A DNA stretch of 14,891 nucleotides from Planctomycetota bacterium (GTDB lineage: Bacteria > Planctomycetota > Brocadiia > Brocadiales > Brocadiaceae), in the NCBI GenBank assembly GCA_023261465.1, contig JAHFOW010000060.1, forward strand, positions 1 to 14,891, read 5' to 3'. The notes below the pieces were generated by a model. That model was given only the letters and a program-made list of their open reading frames with translations, had not been told where the DNA came from and searched no databases. Position numbers and translations under genes: made by a program. Shown here piece by piece: positions 7,901 through 13,642 of this stretch; within the stretch, counting starts at the first letter, position 1; the number at the start of each line of letters is the position of its first letter.

Positions 7901-8053
7901 CTATTCTCCATTTTTGCCCCGTCTCCGTTTTATCTGTTTGTCGTTTTTAAATGCCTGTGCAAAGGTAATCCCTGTAAAGAACAACAACAGAATTATTAAA
8001 CCAACTATGGGGATATTATCAGCCCTTGTTATAATTGCCCAGATATTTTCCAT
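7901..8053 (-). CDS. Small one-helix membrane protein, 50 residues
   Basis: A 50-codon frame starts with ATG at 8053, 56 nt after the cytochrome b N-terminal stop, and ends with TAG at 7901-7903, 6 nt before the flavoprotein start. The product begins M-E-N-I-W-A-I-I-T-R and has one hydrophobic helix at about residues 15-34 (with the run L-I-I-L-L-L-F-F). It ends in a strongly basic tail containing K-R-R-R. The basic tail predicts a cytoplasm-side C-terminus. Position and shape suggest a small accessory subunit of the cytochrome b complex, comparable in size only to the small subunits of b6f, or a membrane dock for the flavoprotein. No strong ribosome binding site precedes it. I do not recognise a family. 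Confidence 0.65.
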   Translation of the reverse strand: MENIWAIITRADNIPIVGLIILLLFFTGITFAQAFKNDKQIKRRRGKNGE

Positions 8054-8109
8054 GTTAAAATTCTACAAATCAGGTTATATTCTTTCACGAGTTACAAATA
8101 AATAAATCT

Positions 8110-8937
8110 TTAAAGTGGTCCGGAAATACCCCCGTCCTTGCGAATTCTCCAAAAATGAACCATCATAAATACGCTGATAATGAGGGGCAGCCCTATACAA
8201 TGCCATACGTAAGCCCTTAACAAGGCATTGCCGCCTACCAGAGAACCACCCAAAAGCGCAAATCGAATATCATTATGAGCAGTCATTCCGAGTTGTTCTC
8301 CAAAAGGACCTTCGTGTCCTAGTAACGGAGTTGAGCGGGCCATATTCGTGCCAACAGTTACTGCCCAAAATCCCAGTTGATCCCACGTAAGCAGGTAACC
8401 GGTAAAACTTAAAAGGAGGGTAATCACGAGCAGGACAACGCCCACACACCAGTTAAACTCCCTCGGTGGTTTATAAGAACCGGTTACAAATACACGAAAC
8501 ATATGAAACCATACCGTTATGACCATGAGATGGGCGCTCCATCTGTGAAGATTTCTCAAAAGCGCCCCAAAAGGTACCTGATATTTTAAATCTTTTATAT
8601 CCCAATATGCATCATGAACGGTAGGACGATAGTAAAACATCAGTAATACACCCGTAAACGTCAGCACCAGAAACAGAAAGAAACTAATACCCCCCATACA
8701 CCAGGTATATTTTAATTGGGGCGCATGTCTCTTTACCTTTGCCGGATGCACATGCATAAATACGTTTGATACGACCTTGAGCATGCGATTCTTTGGGGTG
8801 TCAGCAAAGGTATGCCTGAAGACAGACTTCCAGACCTGAGAATTTGCCGTCAGTTCCCTGAGTATGCCAAACAATCCCTTTTCTTTCAGCATATTTCTGT
8901 ATTTTACGAAAATATTTTCACCTGCTTTATTTTTCAT
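8110..8937 (-). CDS. Cytochrome b N-terminal half, b6-like
   Basis: This 275-residue membrane protein carries the haem-binding half of cytochrome b in a Rieske/cytochrome b complex. Four histidines for the two b haems are visible: His131 and His145 (14 apart), His246 and His261 (15 apart). The 15-residue spacing of the second pair is that of cytochrome b6, not mitochondrial-type cytochrome b. Cys80 in T-W-C-M-G-G-I-S aligns with the b6 cysteine (F-Y-C-L-G-G-I-T) that binds the extra haem ci covalently, and the following F-Y-Y-R-P-T-V is also b6-like. Residues 1-75 form an N-terminal extension before the first helix. The gene begins 2 nt after the Rieske stop, so the two are surely in one transcript. 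The C-terminal half is encoded separately at 4377-5219. Confidence 0.92.
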   Translation of the reverse strand: MKNKAGENIFVKYRNMLKEKGLFGILRELTANSQVWKSVFRHTFADTPKNRMLKVVSNVFMHVHPAKVKRHAPQLKYTWCMGGISFFLFLVLTFTGVLLMFYYRPTVHDAYWDIKDLKYQVPFGALLRNLHRWSAHLMVITVWFHMFRVFVTGSYKPPREFNWCVGVVLLVITLLLSFTGYLLTWDQLGFWAVTVGTNMARSTPLLGHEGPFGEQLGMTAHNDIRFALLGGSLVGGNALLRAYVWHCIGLPLIISVFMMVHFWRIRKDGGISGPL

Positions 8938-8939
8938 TT

Positions 8940-9446
8940 TTACACCTTTAAGAATGCGCCTGTTTTATCCCATTCACCACGTTCTCCCCTATACCTGACA
9001 CCCTCATCAACGACTATCTGACCACCTTCGTCCAGTGCAACCCTGAATCGCTCCAGCGGTCTTGGCGCTGGACCTTCTATATTAATTCCATCTGGTGTAA
9101 ACCCGCTCCCGTGACACGGACACTTAAATTTACCTTCGGCTGCAAGCCAATTAGGGGTGCACCCCAGATGCGTACATTTCGCCTCGATTACATACAGTTT
9201 ATCTGCCTCTCTGACTATCCATATCCTGAATTGTTTTTTAAACCGTTCGCTTACTCCTGGCGTATATTGAAAAGGGTATCCAATTTTATACCTTGTTGGC
9301 GGCTCAAAGAGGGTTCTGGGAAAGAAGAACCTGATCATTGAACCTAAAACCGTTGTGAGGAATATGCCAATAAAACCCCACCCGAAACAAGAAAGTAATT
9401 TCCGGCGATTTATTATAATATTTTTGTTTTTCGTTACTTCTAACAT
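8940..9446 (-). CDS. Rieske [2Fe-2S] protein of cytochrome b complex
   Basis: This protein is the Rieske subunit that takes the first electron from quinol at the Qo site. Numbering here is from the longer TTG start at 9473 (177 residues); from the ATG at 9446 it has 168. The cluster motifs are C-T-H-L-G-C (Cys100, His102, Cys105) and C-P-C-H-G-S-G-F (Cys118, Cys120, His121), giving the two-Cys, two-His ligands plus the disulfide pair. An R-R-K-L-L sequence before a hydrophobic helix (about 29-50) is the usual Tat-type uncleaved anchor. Neither start has a good ribosome binding site. I chose ATG, with TTG at 9473 as the alternative. It is the first gene of the operon. Confidence 0.92.
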   Translation of the reverse strand: MLEVTKNKNIIINRRKLLSCFGWGFIGIFLTTVLGSMIRFFFPRTLFEPPTRYKIGYPFQYTPGVSERFKKQFRIWIVREADKLYVIEAKCTHLGCTPNWLAAEGKFKCPCHGSGFTPDGINIEGPAPRPLERFRVALDEGGQIVVDEGVRYRGERGEWDKTGAFLKV

Positions 9447-9560
9447 AATTCGTTTGAATTTACATCTTGTCAATGTGCCCAGCGTAGCAAAGCTGTAACC
9501 AAATTTCGTTTAACAACGTAGATTGCAAAAAACTTTCTCAAAATAATTTTACACGATAAT

Positions 9561-9566
9561 ATTATA
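9561..9566 (-). promoter_or_regulatory. Candidate -10 box for the respiratory operon
   Basis: A perfect TATAAT reads on the minus strand about 90-115 nt upstream of the possible Rieske starts. The hexamer 17 nt further upstream is ATTTTG (9584-9589), a poor -35 match. The region is so AT-rich that a chance match is likely. Confidence 0.3.
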
Positions 9567-9642
9567 AAATAACCGTAAAATCCCAAAATATTCTATCAAT
9601 ATTCTGGACATAAAATTAAATTATTCTAACTATAGTTTGCAT

Positions 9643-9682
9643 GTCAAGGGAAATATGGGAGGCGGCCCATTTTACTCTTGAC
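9643..9682. promoter_or_regulatory. Imperfect 17-bp inverted repeat, possible operator
   Basis: Arms 9643-9659 and 9666-9682 match at 14 of 17 positions around a 6-nt loop (AGGCGG). The outer ends GTCAAG/CTTGAC and the inner ends ATGGG/CCCAT pair perfectly. The right arm overlaps TTGACT (9678-9683), a candidate plus-strand -35 box with GATAAA (9700-9705) 16 nt downstream. A factor bound here could affect both divergent units. There is no T-run, so a terminator is less likely. Confidence 0.45.
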
Positions 9683-9860
9683 TTAATAACATATTTTATG
9701 ATAAATGTAAAATAAGAGAAATTTTCATAATAGTCGTGTAATAAAAGACCGCACTGCGACGGGTGTAGTTCATATTAGTTATTTGCTAGCCTGACGTTAT
9801 TACACACAAGGGAAAACATGGAGATATTTTATATTTTACACATCGAAAGGAGGAGAGAGT

Positions 9861-10325
9861 ATGTCTGTTAAATTTAAATATTTTTTGATGACTTTGCTTC
9901 TTGCATTTCTTCCATTAGTATCTAGTGGATGTTTTTTTTGCGAGTGGTACGAAGAATTTTGTTTTGATTTAACATATCCACTTGAACCAGGAAAAGAATT
10001 CCCCTTATATGACATAGTGGCAAAAAATCAGTATGTGCTGCCAGCGGGAATTGTGAGTTTTTTGGGCCAATTAAACAACATGTCTGCCTCTTATCCAAAA
10101 CGGTTCTCTCTCATTTGCAGCCACTTTAATGCAAGTGGAGACCTGGTTGACAAAAAGACATGGCCTTTAAATGTAAACAAAACTTCTGGCAGAATTCGAA
10201 AAAAAACATTTAACCTTGACGAAGTGCTTATAAACGCTAATGATAGGTTGTCTTTATCTGTTAAATCTCCAACGGGGCTTCTTCCCAGTAGCCTTACGCT
10301 CAGTGCGGAATACAAGAAAATGTAG
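9861..10325 (+). CDS. Putative lipoprotein of unknown function
   Basis: This 154-residue protein has an N-terminal signal of Lys-containing head and hydrophobic core (residues 7-20), then S-S-G-C with Cys24 as the possible lipid-modified residue. The -3 position is Ser and not Leu, so the lipobox is atypical and ordinary secretion is an alternative. Three cysteines lie close together (Cys24, Cys27, Cys34) among aromatic residues. The rest is predicted mostly beta-rich and resembles no family I know. The start is firm: AAGGAGGA at 9847-9854 precedes the ATG by 6 nt. It is a single-gene unit, with a divergent promoter region before it and a strong terminator just after it. No function can be assigned. 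Confidence 0.7.
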   Translation: MSVKFKYFLMTLLLAFLPLVSSGCFFCEWYEEFCFDLTYPLEPGKEFPLYDIVAKNQYVLPAGIVSFLGQLNNMSASYPKRFSLICSHFNASGDLVDKKTWPLNVNKTSGRIRKKTFNLDEVLINANDRLSLSVKSPTGLLPSSLTLSAEYKKM

Positions 10326-10363
10326 AATGGTGTTTAGTGCTAAAGGTTTATCGTTGAAATCAC

Positions 10364-10403
10364 ATACGGGAGCAGGTTTCCAGCCTGCTCCCGTATTTTT
10401 TTT
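10364..10403 (+). terminator. Rho-independent terminator
   Basis: A perfect 13-bp stem (ATACGGGAGCAGG, 10364-10376, with its complement 10384-10396) encloses a 7-nt loop and is followed by eight T residues (10396-10403). It lies 39 nt after the lipoprotein stop and should end that transcript. Confidence 0.92.
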
Positions 10404-10538
10404 ACTATAAGGCAAGCGTATAAATAAAAAACCCTCTTAATTTTTTTGAGTTTATGCGCAGGCTCTGTAACCAGATGTTTCGGTGAATTCTTCTTCAATC
10501 ATAGTCTCTGATCATACTTCTTCGTTGACATATTTGTA

Positions 10539-11678
10539 ATGGATTTATTGGTTATGCTTTTGCTGAAAGATTTCATTATTGAAAACATACACAAAAAGGG
10601 CAAAATCACCTTTGCCGAGTTTATGCAAATAGCGCTTTACCACCCACAGTATGGCTATTACAACTCAGATAAAGAGCGCATTGGAAAATCAGGCGATTAC
10701 TATACCAGCCCCACCGTCCACAAGATATTCGGGGAATTGATTGCAAAACAACTGGAAGAGATGTGGCGGATTATGGGAGAAAGGAAATTCACGATTGTTG
10801 AGATGGGCGCCAACAGGGGATGGATGTGTTATGACATTTTCCGGCACGCGCAAAAAGAGTATCCGGCATTTTATGAACATTTACACTACATTATCGTGGA
10901 ATCTAATCCTTGTGTAAGAGAAAAACAAAGGCTGCTTTTAGAATCTCTCCATCTTATTCCAGACAAGAAGGTTTCGTGGCATGCTTATGCAGAACACGGA
11001 TTTTCTTTCGATGCAATTCAGGGATGTTTTCTCTCAAATGAGTTTGTTGACGCCTTACCGGTACATCGGATTAAAATAAATAAAGGCATTTTAAAAGAAA
11101 TCTATGTGGGTTATAATGATAAAGAATTCATTGAAATTGAAGACGGGGTATCAACGCAGGAATTAAAAAATCTTCTCAAATATTATCAAATACATCATCT
11201 GAAAGAAAACCAGGGGTATGAAATAAATCTAAACGCCATTCAGTGGCTCAAACATGTTTCAGAAAAATTACACAAAGGATTTATCATTACCATTGATTAC
11301 GGCGATACGTTTGATGGAATATATCGGGGAAACAATAGTAACGGAACTTTACGGTGTTTTTATCGTCATACGGTAAATCAGGACTATTACGAACACCCAG
11401 GCGAACAAGACATCACTGCCCATGTGGATTTCACCAGCCTGATGAATGCGGGAAAAACATGTGGACTTAAAAAGACAGGTTTTGCCAAACAATCCCATTT
11501 CTTAATTGCCCTGGGCATCCTTGAAAGGTTAAATAATGATATTGATACCGTACTCAAGGCAAAGAATCTTCTTCATCCGGAAGGGATGGGCACAATATTC
11601 AAAGTATTAGTACAACACAAAAATATTAGTAATCCACATTTAACCGGTTTAAGGCCGTTACACTCAATAACAATTTAA
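10539..11678 (+). CDS. SAM-dependent methyltransferase, MidA/NDUFAF7-like
   Basis: This 379-residue protein belongs to the family of class I methyltransferases that includes mitochondrial NDUFAF7/MidA, which methylates an arginine of a complex I subunit during assembly. The N-terminal signature is visible: I-T-F-A-E-F-M (23-29), Y-H-P-Q-Y-G-Y-Y (34-41) and G-D-Y-Y-T-S-P (52-58). The SAM-binding loop reads V-E-M-G-A-N-R-G (87-94), with Asn where a glycine is common. Later family motifs are S-N-E-F-V-D-A-L-P (166-174), I-D-Y-G-D (252-256) and D-I-T-A-H-V-D (291-297). The bacterial substrate is unknown. No ribosome binding site precedes the ATG at 10539, and the in-frame ATG at 10554 is an alternative start. 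It comes 135 nt after a terminator, so it likely has its own promoter. Confidence 0.85.
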   Translation: MDLLVMLLLKDFIIENIHKKGKITFAEFMQIALYHPQYGYYNSDKERIGKSGDYYTSPTVHKIFGELIAKQLEEMWRIMGERKFTIVEMGANRGWMCYDIFRHAQKEYPAFYEHLHYIIVESNPCVREKQRLLLESLHLIPDKKVSWHAYAEHGFSFDAIQGCFLSNEFVDALPVHRIKINKGILKEIYVGYNDKEFIEIEDGVSTQELKNLLKYYQIHHLKENQGYEINLNAIQWLKHVSEKLHKGFIITIDYGDTFDGIYRGNNSNGTLRCFYRHTVNQDYYEHPGEQDITAHVDFTSLMNAGKTCGLKKTGFAKQSHFLIALGILERLNNDIDTVLKAKNLLHPEGMGTIFKVLVQHKNISNPHLTGLRPLHSITI

Positions 11679-11680
11679 AT

Positions 11681-11720
11681 GGTAATTACCTCAGTGAAAT
11701 TCCGTGATTACCCTGGTAAC
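11681..11720. promoter_or_regulatory. Short palindromes before ferritin-like gene
   Basis: The gap between the methyltransferase and the ferritin-like gene holds a perfect palindrome GGTAATTACC (11681-11690) and a related TTACCCTGGTAA (11708-11719). They could form an operator pair or base-pair with each other in RNA. No regulator can be named, and chance is possible in sequence this AT-rich. Confidence 0.25.
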
Positions 11721-11751
11721 ATAAACATAAATTTTTAAAAGGGGGGTATTT

Positions 11752-11997
11752 GTGAAGATAAACCAGACAACAGAACCTTCGTCCATTATGGAAGTACTCC
11801 TGGAGGCAATAAAGAGGGAACAGGAGTCGTATGATTACTACTATCGTGCAGCGTTACAAGCTGCAAAACCCGCCACACGGAAGATGTTGTTAACCCTTGC
11901 AGAATGGGAAAATGGACACATTGAAGAACTTACAAACCATGTATTAGAACTTAAGGCACAGATGGAAATTGACCGGGCTATTACCGGTGGATTATAA
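11752..11997 (+). CDS. Short ferritin-like/rubrerythrin-like protein
   Basis: This 81-residue protein looks like half of a ferritin-like four-helix bundle: two helices (about 11-38 and 40-68) that would pair in a dimer. The first helix carries Glu23 and Glu25 with the Y-D-Y-Y-Y aromatic run, and the second carries E-N-G-H (Glu53 to His56), the E-x-x-H pattern of rubrerythrin-type iron sites. There is no rubredoxin domain. A role in iron or peroxide handling is the family expectation but is not shown here. Translation starts at GTG (11752), supported by GGGGGGT at 11741-11747. It lies 39 nt before the E1 alpha gene and is probably co-transcribed with it. Confidence 0.75.
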   Translation: MKINQTTEPSSIMEVLLEAIKREQESYDYYYRAALQAAKPATRKMLLTLAEWENGHIEELTNHVLELKAQMEIDRAITGGL

Positions 11998-12036
11998 GCT
12001 TTTACTTTTGAATTTCGAATTTTCAAGAGGTATGTA

Positions 12037-13014
12037 ATGGAAATTAAGCGAGAAGATTTACTGAATTTATATTATTACCTCAAATTTACACGGCGATTGG
12101 AAGACCGCATTACATCACTCTATCACCAGGGAAAGATATTAGGCGGCGTATGGACGAGTAATGGCATGGAGGCGATTTCCGTTGGCTACAGTTACGCCCT
12201 CGAAAAAAACGATATTGCAGCCCCCTATTTTAGAGATATTGGGGTTTTTCTTGTCCGTGGTATTACGGCAAAACGTATCATGGCTCATTACCTGGGTAAA
12301 AAGACGGGCGTTTCCGGCGGTAGAGAAGGAAATGTGCACATGGGGGATTTGAATTTCGGCATCTTTGGCTTCCCCAGCCATCTGGCAGATAATTATCCTG
12401 TAGGAACAGGCGCCGCGCTTGCCTTTAAAATACGAGGAGAAAAAAGGGTTGTAGCCGCATGTACCGGAGATGGGGGAACGAGCCGTGGCGATTTTCATGA
12501 GGCAATGAACTTTGCTGCGGTGAGAAAATTACCCATCGTATTTATTTGCAATAACAACCAATATGCATATTCTACTCCTGTCAGATTTCAAATGGCAATC
12601 AGAAACGTGGCGGAACGCGCCCTGGCCTATGGCATGAACAGCAAGACCGTGGATGGAAACAACGTTGTAGAAGTATACAAAACCGCAAGAGAGGCGTGCG
12701 AGATTGCACGAAACGGCGGCGGTCCAACATTTATCGAATGTAAGACCATGCGCATGCACGGCCATTCTGAACACGACAGCGCAAAATATGTCCCAAAAGA
12801 ACTTCTTGAAGAATGGAAGAAAAAAGACCCCATTCTCACTATGGAAAAGTATCTTCTGGAAAATTCTTTTGCCAAAAAAGACGAACTGGATGGTATCGAC
12901 TTACGGGCAAAAAAGGAAATTGAAGATGCAGAGAAATTTGCAGAAGAAAGCCCATACCCTGACCCTGGCGAATGCTTTAAAGGAGTTTATGCAACACCCA
13001 TTGAAGCAACGTAA
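12037..13014 (+). CDS. Thiamine-diphosphate E1 component, alpha subunit (pyruvate/acetoin dehydrogenase type)
   Basis: This 325-residue protein is the alpha subunit of a heterotetrameric 2-oxo acid or acetoin dehydrogenase E1, which decarboxylates its substrate and passes the acyl group to a lipoyl E2. The thiamine-diphosphate motif starts G-D-G-G-T (144-148) and ends about 28 residues later in N-N-N (172-174). The phosphorylation-loop region has H-G-H-S-E-H-D (241-247). The family's H-M-G and G-T-G-A-A-L-A segments are at 101-103 and 123-129. The ATG follows AAGAGG (12025-12030). The beta subunit follows only after a 628-bp repeat-filled gap. The length fits acetoin dehydrogenase alpha as well as pyruvate dehydrogenase, and substrate choice cannot be settled from this window, which has no E2 or E3. 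Confidence 0.9.
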   Translation: MEIKREDLLNLYYYLKFTRRLEDRITSLYHQGKILGGVWTSNGMEAISVGYSYALEKNDIAAPYFRDIGVFLVRGITAKRIMAHYLGKKTGVSGGREGNVHMGDLNFGIFGFPSHLADNYPVGTGAALAFKIRGEKRVVAACTGDGGTSRGDFHEAMNFAAVRKLPIVFICNNNQYAYSTPVRFQMAIRNVAERALAYGMNSKTVDGNNVVEVYKTAREACEIARNGGGPTFIECKTMRMHGHSEHDSAKYVPKELLEEWKKKDPILTMEKYLLENSFAKKDELDGIDLRAKKEIEDAEKFAEESPYPDPGECFKGVYATPIEAT

Positions 13015-13094
13015 AATCTCTTTAAAGAATTATGTTGTTGCGCTTAATATTTGGTAACTGTTTTGCCTTACGAAATACAGGGATGTTAACTTTT

Positions 13095-13180
13095 ATGCCC
13101 GAAGGGCAGACAGTGTATAGCAGGGGGTGAAGCCCCCTGAAGATGAATAATAAATTGGTTAGCCCTGAAAGGGCGCAAGG
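13095..13180 (+). repeat. Composite palindromic repeat, copy A
   Basis: Three GC-rich palindromes stand in order: GCCC-GAA-GGGC (13097-13107), CAGGGGG...CCCCCTG (13121-13139) and GCCC-TGAAA-GGGC (13162-13174). The whole unit matches copy B (13258-13348) read on the opposite strand, including the shared TATAGCAGGGGGT and GAATAA linkers. Confidence 0.85.
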
Positions 13181-13257
13181 AATTCGCGTGGTTGGCACAT
13201 TTTTCTCAACAAACATGGCATCGAATACGATGAAAATTATATTTGGAAATAAGGAGA

Positions 13258-13348
13258 TGTCCTTTCGCCCCTTTGGGGCTTGTTGTTTTTGTTATTCAAG
13301 ATCAGGGGGCTACAACCCCCTGCTATATCCTGACGGCCTTTCAGGCCT
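13258..13348 (-). repeat. Composite palindromic repeat, copy B (inverted)
   Basis: Read on the minus strand this copy gives, in order, GGCC-TGAAA-GGCC (13335-13347), CAGGGGG...CCCCCTG (13303-13322) and GCCCC-AAA-GGGGC (13267-13279). These have the same order and spacing as copy A. The stem bases differ while pairing is kept, which suggests selection on folding. Confidence 0.85.
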
Positions 13349-13418
13349 AAATCTTGAAGCCAGGCTAAGTTTCATTTTACTGAGAATTTTCAAAAACTAA
13401 ATTATTACTAAATATCTA

Positions 13419-13500
13419 TGGTAGGAGCCGTCTCCTGACGGCGATGGACATACCCACTGGCGAGCAAGCTCCTGTCGCCAACAGGAGTTGGCTCCTACCA
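13419..13500. repeat. 82-bp MITE/REP-like element
   Basis: Perfect 11-bp terminal inverted repeats (TGGTAGGAGCC, 13419-13429; GGCTCCTACCA, 13490-13500) enclose further short palindromes: GCCGTC/GACGGC at 13427-13442 and CTCCTGT/ACAGGAG in the right half. It has no coding capacity. It resembles GTAGGAGC-type REP elements known from other bacteria. Confidence 0.75.
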
Positions 13501-13559
13501 AAAACTTTGAATTTCCTGTACATTACATTTGGCCTTACGGCGACTTTAACAATGCACAC

Positions 13560-13612
13560 GTAGAGACGCAAGACTTCGTCGGGAACTCATTCGAACGATT
13601 TTGCGTCTCTAC
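13560..13612. repeat. Inverted repeat before the E1 beta gene
   Basis: A perfect 12-bp pair GTAGAGACGCAA (13560-13571) and TTGCGTCTCTAC (13601-13612) flanks a 29-nt middle. It ends 17 nt before the AGGAG ribosome binding site of the beta-subunit gene, so if transcribed the hairpin lies in its leader. It is probably a dispersed palindromic element. Confidence 0.75.
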
Positions 13613-13642
13613 CATTTATTACAATCACCAGGAGAATATGGT

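Larger units (their letters stand above)
9474..9860. other. Divergent intergenic region
   Basis: This 387-bp, strongly AT-rich stretch separates the minus-strand respiratory operon from the plus-strand lipoprotein gene, so it must hold promoters for both directions. It contains a perfect TATAAT on the minus strand (9561-9566), a 17-bp imperfect inverted repeat (9643-9682) and a plus-strand TTGACT box. No convincing gene is seen in it. Confidence 0.7.
13015..13642. other. Repeat-filled gap between E1 subunit genes
   Basis: This 628-bp stretch contains no convincing gene. It holds an inverted pair of about 90-bp palindromic repeats, an 82-bp element with 11-bp terminal inverted repeats, and a 53-bp hairpin just before the beta-subunit ribosome binding site. 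The families differ in sequence, so this looks like repeated insertion at a tolerant site. Confidence 0.8.

Noticed and set aside
9818..9871. 17-codon frame (ATG at 9818) overlapping the lipoprotein start, a possible leader peptide
   Set aside because: It simply reads through the ribosome binding site of the real gene in another frame and has no regulatory codon run or attenuator behind it.
10525..10558. TTGACA at 10525-10530 as a promoter for the methyltransferase
   Set aside because: No -10 box at 16-18 nt; the only TATGCT is 22 nt away and inside the coding region.
13143..13400. 85-residue open frame on the plus strand in the E1 gap
   Set aside because: It runs through the palindromic repeats, has no ribosome binding site, and its open state is explained by repeat sequence.
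13095..13612. CRISPR array
   Set aside because: The repeats are unequal, inverted and differ in family, without regular spacers or neighbouring cas genes.
13601..13642. Upstream TTG start for the E1 beta gene
   Set aside because: The extra 14 residues come from the arm of a repeat hairpin and from leader sequence; the ATG at 13643 has a well-spaced AGGAG.
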